Assembly: GCA_944474755.1 (NCBI GenBank) | Contig: OX104115.1 | Coordinates: 69,230,993 to 69,294,992 of the forward strand | Reading direction: 5' to 3' | DNA: 64,000 nt | Source: Limnoperna fortunei | Taxonomy: Eukaryota; Mollusca; Bivalvia; Mytilida; Modiolidae | Shown here: positions 11,501-21,851 of the stretch, in pieces | Layout of the letters: each line of letters opens with the position of its first letter | How positions within the stretch are numbered: the stretch's first letter is position 1 | The notes under the pieces: model-generated | What the model saw: the letters and a program-made list of their open reading frames with translations, nothing else | What the model was told of the DNA's origin: nothing | Databases searched by the model: none | Position numbers and translations under genes: made by a program

Positions 11501-12423
11501 ATAAATTACTTATGTTGTATGACAATATAAATTATCAAAATTACTAAATTAATGTCTTTATGTATGTATGTAAATTCAGTGAATAGAAAATGAATAAAAA
11601 ATCTTTTTTTTACATTAAATAGAAAATATAAAATAATCAATAATCTTTGCATAATCTCTAATAGCACCAGAAATTGTCTCAGACATAAACAATAAATGCA
11701 TGCATAAATGCAGGGTGATGAATGAACAAAGCCAAACTCATTTAAAGACACCATATGACCTTGAATTCTCTCACCCCAAACATAAACCAATCATCAAAGC
11801 ATCACCATTTGTAACAATAAATGCAGAAATTATTATGAAAATGATAATGCCAGAATGTATAACAATACTGAAGACTTTATCCAAGGATTTTGTACATTAC
11901 AAATACTTGTGAAATAAGTTTAGTAAGAGTTGTCTCTCTTAGACTACATATTATTAGGTTGTTCAATACATGTGTACCTATTTTTAATAGATGATAATGT
12001 TATAGTACATATATATGTATTTTATATATTTTTATAATTTATTCTAGTAACAAAAATATATAGGCAAGCAACTTCAAGGTAATCAAATTCAAAAACTTGA
12101 ACAAACATTTATGTAAATTTCTGCCACAGGAATGTAATATTAAATCTATGGTTCAACCTACTAGCTACTAAATCAAATAAAATTTTGCTTGTACTATCCG
12201 TTTCTCAAAGGATTTAAAATAAGGTGAAAAGATAAAAACATTCTTTTTACATTTAAATTGCAATATATATTTTTAAAAATTCCCTTACTAGCTTAACTTC
12301 TTTAGTCAAAATGAAAATGTTTTTTTTTACCCTTAAAACGTGAATAATATAAAAATACTCAATAAAAAAACAATCTACACTGTTTATCAATAAATAAGAC
12401 TAGCATTGAAATAAACAATACTA
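8542..12423. other. Long AT-rich region downstream of OBI1; possible 3' UTR in part
   Basis: Nearly 3.9 kb with no SINE, no recognisable protein and very high AT. It lies directly 3' of the OBI1 stop on the minus strand, and minus-strand AATAAA signals occur (for example 12038-12043). Part is therefore probably OBI1 3' UTR, but where the transcript ends cannot be read. A poly-T/poly-G run sits at 9193-9222. Open frames here are AT-rich noise. Confidence 0.4.
9193..9222. repeat. Homopolymer tract T(n)G(n)
   Basis: About ten T followed by about nineteen G; length is likely unreliable in any assembly. Confidence 0.9.
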
Positions 12424-14791
12424 CTACATTTTACGAGTTGATTTAATTGGACTGAGGGACATTTCAAGGTCATCGCTCGAGTCAAACAGTCTTTTCTTGG
12501 GTTCTGGAAGGAAAGAGTCGCTACCATTAATACCCAGACTAGAGCTATTGGACACGTAACTATAGCCAGACTCTTGTATGGGTTTGAGAGGATATGAAGA
12601 TGACGTGACTGCAGATGAGGATGGTAATGATGATGGGATGTAGGATGAGCTGTACCTGGGTTCTGCGCTCGAGAATCCGTTGTCTAATGGCCTTGAACCT
12701 GCAAATGAGACAGGATACTCAGCATTAGTGGAGGGAATGTATGAAGATTTTGTAGAGCTATACTTAGAAATGTCTGTTAATGGAATGTCTAAGCTCGATG
12801 ACCTTATTCTCGACCCTTCTACTACAGATCTGTGTCTAGGATTAACACCCAAATCAACATCAGTGTAGGCAAACGCTTGCTGTGCTTTAACAGGCCCGTT
12901 ACCAATTGGACGTGTGTTGTTGGAGTACATGGGTGGTTTTGCTGACAAAGCAGAATCAACACTATACAGTGATGAAGACACAGGATTATCAACACTATAC
13001 AACGTAGAGGAAGCAGGATTGTCAGTTTTGGACACACCATTGGGCATGTTAGTATGAGAGTCAATGTTAGATGGCACACCAGTGTTACCTCGCGTCAATG
13101 CTGAAACCGATGAACCTATGTCTGAATATGACCTTAACCTGGCTGACTGAGGTCGTGGTGGAAGTGATGCCTTACCGAATCGATCATCGTCAAAACGTGT
13201 TGAAGAATAATCTGGCAGTGAACTACGCACTCCTGGAATATCCTCAGCTGTTGCATAACGACTACCTGAGCTTTGTGTAGGCTTGGATACATATAAGTTA
13301 TCTAAAGATGGGCTCCTTCCAAATCTTAGTGAACTTGGATATTTTTTGTTGGCAGGTATAGCAGAGTATGCATTCCCTGTGTTAGCAGAGTATGTACTAC
13401 CTGTGTTAGCCGAGTATGTACTCCCCGTGTTTAAATCATCTTTGACACGAGATTTATAATCCAGAGAATCTATCGACGATCTTGGATTGTAACTTGGAAC
13501 GTCAGAAGATGCACCATATCTAGTGTCTGGAGGCAAGGAATATCGACCACTGTCTTTGCGATCATAATCAATCAAATTGTCTACACTTCCTGTTTTGTAA
13601 CTAGCACTATACGATGTGAGACTAGATGGAGCATACAAATCTCCATTAGTACTTGCAGTAATGTCATTACTGTAATACTTAGAAGAGTAAGTACTCTCTG
13701 GCAATGAAGAGTATGGCCTCGAGGATGGTATGTCATCTAAAATTCTGTCCTTAGACTTGTAATCTGGTACTTCTTTGGATTTGTAGTCATCCAAGAAGTT
13801 TTCACTACTATGATAATTTGTTGAGCTTGGCAAATCCATCAAGGAATCTTCATTTAGATTATGAACTTTCTTTTCAGCTCGATTTAGAAGCTTCATGCAA
13901 TCAGTAAAATCTGGAGTAAGAGAAATATCCAGATCATCTAGTTCTTTCTGAATTTGCTGAGTATCATCAAACTCACGTTCAGTTCTCCAAGTCTTGCGTG
14001 GATTTTCCAATGAAAAGCTGTCGTTCAGATAATTATCATCTTGTCTTGTTTTTGTTGACTTTTTCCATGTATTATCTTCAATAACTCCCATGTCAGTTGA
14101 TTTAGACTTTGGAAGGAAGAGATCACTATCATCTTTAGAATAAGATTTATAACTTTTCGCATCCTCGATAGAACTAGGTTTAGACAAGTCCAAGGTATCA
14201 TTTACAGATTTCTTTCCATTTTTTAGTACTCCTTTTACAGGTGACGGCGAGGATACGTTCATAGAGGAATGTTGTTTCATTGGACTTGGCATTTCAAGAT
14301 CAAAAGATGTTGTAACATTTTTGTCCGTAGGTAAATCAAACGTTACTTTTTTGCTGGACTTTCCATTAGATTTGCCATTTGCGTAATTTTTTGACTGATA
14401 CGAGCTGAGATAATCATTATCATCAACATTACCATTTCTTGTTTTAAGGTTTGATTTTGTAGATTTGTATGACTTAAGATAATCATCGTCCAAAGCATGC
14501 CTGTATGACTCACCGTTGACCGATGGCTTTGTCGATGTTTCTGTGAAGAGTTGTCTCTTAGAAGGATTGTCTTTCTCAGACGCCAGTTCTGTCTTTTTTG
14601 CTTCATAACTTGCTAAGTAATCTTTCTGGGCAGAACTTTGATATCTGTCTTTTCCTTTATACGTTTCTAGTTCCTTCTGCAATTCTTCAATGTATTTATC
14701 ACTTTTTTCCATGGCTTTGTTCAATCTGCTAGTTTCTTTTTCTAAAGTTTGTACTTTTGTTTCAAGTGTTGAAACAGTTACTCTTCCAAAC
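12424..14791 (-). CDS. OBI1: OBI1 exon 6 (end of coiled coil, long disordered tail, stop)
   Basis: 2368 nt. After acceptor TTTTTCAG it encodes FGRVTVSTLETK and SRLNKAMEKSDKYIEEL, then more than 700 residues rich in Ser, Tyr, Asp and Pro. Repeated short motifs stand out near its start: DYLASYEAK, DDYLKSYKS and DNDYLSSYQS. Three copies of NTGSTYSA or NTGNAYSA also occur. Stop TAG at 12424-12426. Confidence 0.93.
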
Positions 14792-17700
14792 CTGAAAAAG
14801 GTAAAGTAGATATTAGTCTGCAGATAAATTTTATAAGGAAAACTGTAGCGTGTTAAGTAATTAACAGGTGTGCTTTCAAAACACAGGATTTTGAAAAAAA
14901 TGCAAGCAATATGAATAAATAGAGTAATTCACTAATTGGTTATTACTGATAACAAATATTTGCAACAATCAAAATAATCACTTATTCATGCTAAAAGTCC
15001 TCTTATGTATCAGGGGTATCTATTGGCAATAAAAATCATACTTAAAGGACAGCAATGAAATATTCTGAATTTTCCCGAAATGACATCTATGCTTGCGTCA
15101 GTGTCCAACAGCATCAATCATATAACATTAACTGATGCAATGAAATAAATTACTTTATCCAATCAGAATTGATTCTACAGTCAGTGTTGTCCAATCAGAA
15201 TTGATGCTACAGTCAGTGTTGCATTTACGCAATATACTTGTACAAATTATAACTAAATGAATTATTCAATATACATACGGCTGCATGTCTGATTTGGAAC
15301 CAGAATTTACAACACTGGAAAAGTTTCTATAGAGTCAGAGTTATTGTTCACAGTTATAGGTTACCATATATCTGATATATATTATTAAATGGTCTTCCGA
15401 AGGTTGGGGGTTTTCTCCTGGTTCTTCAGCTTCCTCCCCAAATGAAAACTGGGCACCAAGATATAGCAGAAAAATTCCTGAAAGAGGCCTTCAACAACAA
15501 AATCAATCACTATGGTTCTTTCCCTACATTTTCTCTTTTTCCTCATACATCAGTAATTTAATTATCTTACTCAAAATATTATCAACTTATGTCCAGTAAT
15601 ATTGTTTTGCATTTATGAGGATTTACTCAACTTCCATCAATTTTTCAGTCATATCATGATTTCAAGTTGACAACTGTATTCAATCGCCAGCATATGAATC
15701 ACTTAGATACAATGCTGTCCCTTCTTATAAAGGGGACTTAAACTAATTTTATTATCAAAGTATCAAGGAAACATTTGTAGAAAAGGTTAAATTTAAAATA
15801 AACAACTACAGTTATGTTTAAGTTGACATTATGAGCTTGTTAATAGAAACAAGGTTAAGGTTCCCAAAATGGATCTTAGTTACATAGTTGAGTCTTCCCA
15901 TGTTTTAATATTCTTGTCATGATTAAATTCAGGAAAAGAAAAATGGACTCATTTTTTCTAATTGAGCATTGATACAGAAGTCTTCTTTAATTTTTTTCTG
16001 CATTATTTAAATTCTGAAAACAGTTTGAGTTACTCAATCCCATACAGAATAAGAACATACATGTAGCACATTTTAGAAGATTTCAATTTAACTTAGTTTA
16101 CAAAAGTTAGCACAACTGTTTATGAAAGTAAACTGGTATTTTCGTGACTGCTATAGTTGTACAGATTCATTGGCATTGCTTGAAATGGAAAAAATAAATA
16201 TAGTTTCTGTGGTTTGACTCAAAACGTGATTTATAGTTTGTTATTACGAATGAGAGCATATTTGTTTTGTTATGAATTATCTCCCTTTGACTGTAAACAC
16301 TGATTACCTGTGAGGAGATCTGCTAGCTATTTCAGTTCTCAATTTCTGGTTTTCATGATTAAGGTTGATATTTTCATCTTTCAAAGCATTGTTTTCCTGC
16401 AAAAGAATTGAGGAAAATAGTAAGTACTTTCAAATAACTTTCAATTTCACAAGTATCAATAATATCCAAATTCTATGCCAAATCAAAAAGTTTCTTTGTT
16501 TTTTTCTGTTCAATGTAAAAGCCTGTCAGATTTCTGTGCTTTATATGCCCTTTTTAAATTTAGTACAGTCCACTTGTTCAAAACTGGAGTTTTAATATAC
16601 TATAGAGTGACAGCTTTGCCAATTAGTTGCCTTTTTGTTCTTTTATTTGCAGACAACTTCAACATCAATGTTTTTAACTGAATATTTTTTTCTGCCTAAC
16701 CCTTATATAAATAACTTATTCTAGGCAATTTATGATGAAGATTTAACTTACTGAGTGTGATGTCAAATCCTGCCAGATAATGCTATTAAAAGTAGCAGAT
16801 TAATCAGTGTTTAAGGACAATCTCTTGTACTATTTCAATTGTATATGTTGAAAAACTTCTTTTAACTCAGATGAATGGTAGAAAAATCTAGAAATGTCGA
16901 GATCAATAGAAAATCTTGCTTTGAATTGATCACATTGCCCCTAATATTGAAATGCTGTAATATTTCCCAATAGCCAATGACTTCTATGAATTCATGTTTA
17001 TTGTTAACTCCTGAAAATTACAAACTTAAGAACTCAATTAACTTTTTGTTAAATAAAATGTGCACAGCCCTGAATTTGGTCACCATTGTCAATCGAGTTT
17101 TCAATTGTATTCATCTGTCATCATTTTGTTTGTAAGCAACCCGATATTACGACAGTTTCAAGCAAGTCAACAGATATGCATTCAACAATACATGTTTTGC
17201 TCCCCTTTACAAAGATTGCTAAGAAAATATGGAATAAGGTCAAAAAATTAAGATATATTTTAACAAATACTTGTAGTTAGCCACTAAAATTTTGAATTGG
17301 CAAGTAAAAATTTCAGCTTGGTGGCCATTTGGCCACCTGATATTAAAAGGTACTTTTAGGGCTTGCAAACTTTGAAGAGGTCTTTCACTGTCAGCTCATG
17401 ATTAATTAAATAATTGGACCTATAACAGATATCACTAAATAACATCAACATTAATTTATACCTCTTTTACTTTTCCTAGATCTGCTTTCACTTTTTCATA
17501 TAATTTCTGAGCATCTTGTAACTTTTTTGTCAGAGTCAACATGGCTGAACTGTCTGAAGATTTAAAATCATCTCTTGGTCCCAAAACTTTCTTGTTTCCA
17601 TCTTTTGCCATTTGACTTCTCAACATTTCATTTTCAGCCTTTATTAATGTCAGCTCTGCTGACATTCTTTCTAACTCTTCCTACAAAAAGAAAAACATAT

Positions 17701-20700
17701 ATAACTGTAAATTCAGCAAAATTTAAGTGTTTTGTTTTTATTTGTTTGAATGTTGTTTAACACCAATTTCAGCAACTTTTCAGCTATATCATGGAGTCCA
17801 ATTTTTATTGGGAAAGGCAGTCGGAGTACCCAGAGAAAACCCAGACCTGCAGTAGGAAAAGTAGCAATCCATGTCCATTATTCAAAATATAAGTGAATTG
17901 AATGCCTAATGCTGTTCTGTTTTTACATCTAATGAGGCATCTTACTAGCTCAGACTGGTAAATGAGCATTTTAATTTATGATACTAAATACTTAAACACA
18001 TTATACTGTTTCCGTTACTGTTTTAAACTGTAAAAATTTGCAGCTTTTATAAGAATTTAGCTTCAGCAAAATATTAATGACAAGTGTGGACACAGAAAAA
18101 CGTCTCGCCTGTATTCCGCATCAGTAACGAAAATAAATTTCGTCATAAGCATTACGTAAATAGCATTTAATATCAGCAGCGGCCTGTATACAAAATATTG
18201 TCACCATACCCTGCATAGTTACAGGGGAACAGCCGTAACCCAAAAATTTTAACGTAGTTGATGGACCGTGAAATTGAGGTCAAGGTCAGGTGGAACCTAC
18301 CAGACAGTCATGTACTATTCATCAGCAACCTATATACCAAATATTGTCATCCTACCATGTGTAGTTACAGAGGAACAATCGTAACCCAAAAACTTTAATG
18401 TAGTCGCTGGACCGTGAAATTGAGGTCAAGGTCAGGTGACACCTACCAGACAGTCATGTACTAGTCATCAGCAACCTATACACCAAATATTTTCATCCTA
18501 CCATGTGTAGTTACAGAGGAACTGTCGTAACCCAAAAACTTTAATGTAGTCGCTGGACCGTGAAATTGAGGTCAAGGTCAGGTGACACCTACCAGACAGT
18601 CATGTACTAGTCATCAGCAACCTATACACCAAATATTGTCATCCTACCATGCGTAGTTACAGAGGAACTGTCGTAACCCAAAAACTTTAACGTAGTCACT
18701 GGACCGTGAAATTGAGGTCAAGGTCAGGTGACACCTACCAGACAGTCATGTACTAGTCATCAGCAACCTATACACCAAATATTGTCATCCTACCATGCGT
18801 AGTTACAGAGGAACTGTCGTAACCCAAAAACTTTAACGTAGTCACTGGACCGTGAAATTGAGGTCAAGGTCAGGTGACACCTACCAGACAGTCATGTACT
18901 AGTCATCAGCAACCTATACACCAAATATTGTCATCCTACCATGCGTAGTTACAGAGGAACTGTCGTTACCCAAAAACTTTAACGTAGTCGCTGGACCGTG
19001 AAATTGAGGTCAAAGTCAGGTGACACCTACCAGACAGTCATGTACTAGTCATCAGCAACCTATACACCAAATATTGTCATCCTACCATGCGTAGTTACAG
19101 AGGAACTGACGTAACCCAAAAACTTTAACGTAGTCGCTGGACCGTGAAATTGAGGTCAAGGTCAGGTGACACCTACCAGACAGTCATGTACTAGTCATCA
19201 GCAACCTATACACCAAATATTGTCATCCTACCATGCGTAGTTACAGAGGAACTGTCGTAACCCTAAAACTTTAACGTAGTCGCTGGACCGTGAAATTGAG
19301 GTCAAGGTCAGGTGACAGGTGACTGACTGGCAAGTACTCATCATAAGCTACCTCTGGACCAAATTTGATGGACCTAGGGCTTGGGCTTACAAAGTTATGA
19401 AGCAAGATGTCAAGTGTTTACGCCGCCGCCGCCGCCGCCGGATTCCCATACATATGTCTCGCCTCCAGCGACTTTCGTCGCAGGCGAGAAAAAAACTACA
19501 AACTGAAAGGTTTACTAAAATCCCCCAATCTAACCAGTTGTAGATATTTTAATCACCTCATATTCTTTGAACAGCAGATCAAACCGAGCTTTTCTCAATT
19601 CTGGATTACTCATCTTGTCTTTGTCACTTTCTATGCAATTCAGACCACCTGAAAATGAATCACAGAAAGAATATTAAAATATCAATCAGAAGACTACACT
19701 TTATGATTGCCAAAAAAAAAGAGATCAAATATGACACATGCTAATTACATTCATGCATGAAAAATAAGTGTATACAAACAAGCTTCTAATTATTACACAA
19801 CATTTTAATAATTCCTGTAATAATTTTCAGAACCATTCACAACTTAGCATACCTAAATAATTAACAGGTCAAAATTAAATGAAAAAATATAGATAGTTAT
19901 AATATCAGTGGCTCTCTCTTACACTCCAATACATTGCAGGGATCCTCGCAACGCGTCTAGATGCGTATTGTACGTGTCTTTTCAGTTCTGGACGCGCCTT
20001 TTCAACATCTAACGCGTCCCAGTACGGGTCCATGTCAGTTGTCGGACGCGTACGAATTTCCGTCATGTCAATTCCGTCTCCGATGCGTGATTACATATTC
20101 TTACAAAATGGCGATCGATGTTTACCTGTTTCGTCTGATTCTCAGCAGGTAGCAATCACTCGGGCGGCAAATTTGCCTTAATTAAGATGTTTTTTAAACA
20201 ATAAACGTTCGGTATTGATGGACAGTTTTTACAGATAAATTTAAGCGTTGATAATACACTCGTGTTTTCAAATGTCAATACACGGTCGGAACCTTGCAGT
20301 TGCAATTCTTACGCTTTTTTTAAAGTAAGAATTCTTGACCGGTAAAAGATATCTTCAATATGAACATTAGATTAGTTATCTTATAAACTTTTAATTTTTG
20401 TATATATCAAGAAGATAATCTGCTATAGACTAGGATCTGAAAAAGGGGGGAGGGGTTATGAGTTGTTTGGAAGACTGAATATTAATCTAATGTCAGCATC
20501 TGAAATTCAATTCTAAGAAGAGCCAGGTAACTTGTAATACACAAGTCTCTCTTTAATGGGCAAACATCAGCATGTTTCAAGTAATGAATGCAGTTCAATA
20601 ATACTCCAGAAGACTGCAAAACTCCACTACATTAACTACTAATATAACATATATAGCATGACATAAACATACTATAGTAAGCCATATTATATCTTTTTAT

Positions 20701-21805
20701 AAAAAGACATTTAATGGGTCGGTCATCAAAGAAAACGGGTGTATGCATGCACTTAGCTGGACTCATCTGTGATATGTGGGACTCATGAAAATATTTTGGG
20801 ACTCACCATTCTCAAAAGTGATGAGTCCAGGACTCACCATAAAAAAATCCTACAAGTATCACTGATACATGTATCACCAATATTTCACAAACATATCAAT
20901 CTGATATAGCTATAATTATGTAGCTCATTTTTTATCTGGGCAACGCTACAAAAAGGTCCAATTACTTGTAAGGAGCATCCCGGGAGCGATTCACACACAA
21001 GGTTTTATGCATAGTATCTGCTATTTAACTGCTACTCTGGTTTGATACGTTCTTTTTTATGTCTCCGTCATTCAGTTGATTTTTATACAACTCTAATTCA
21101 TTAGTTTTAACACTTTAAATTTATTTATAATCGGGACATTCTTGACAAAATTTGAATTCTGGAAGTACATAGTTCCAGAATCAATTGGTAAAAATATGTA
21201 ATTCTGAGTCAATTTAGTTAAATTCATTGCACTACCGGGAATACCATTTTTTAAGATGCAAGTCCACAATTATACTCTCCATACAAGTTGAATTTTGTCA
21301 ACAATGCAGTGATTACAAAAAAGTGTTAAAATTAACTAATTAGGCATTGTAGAAATGCCAGCTGAAATGCTAAGAAGGACAAAAATTATTTATTAAACCA
21401 AAACAGCAGTTTAATAGCAGAAAATATATATAAATCCCAAGGCTGTTTTTGCTCCATTATGAGTAATGGGACCTCTTTTAGTTCGGCTAGTTAAAGACAA
21501 AAAAGGGGTGGGGTACATTTCTGTAGATAATCTTATAATTCTACATGTCTTTGTATTTGTGGAATAAATATATAAAAGCACCATTTTTACCTATTACTTG
21601 TTTCAGTGGATTTCCAGGATTTATAGGAGTTCTACAAGCAGGACATTGTTGATTCTTCTGTAACCAAACATCCATACAAGGAGAACAAAACACATGATTG
21701 TTTGGACATAAAACTGGCTTCTTCACCTTAAATATAAACGTTAGAAAAGAAATCAAATCAGTTATTCCTTTTAAAAATCATTATGCAGATATACTATATA
21801 TACAT

Positions 21806-21851
<46 letters not shown>

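Noticed and set aside
20108..20150. First exon beginning MAIDVYLFRLILS
   Set aside because: No continuation in the same direction could be found; probably transposon-derived, so mentioned only within the intron note.
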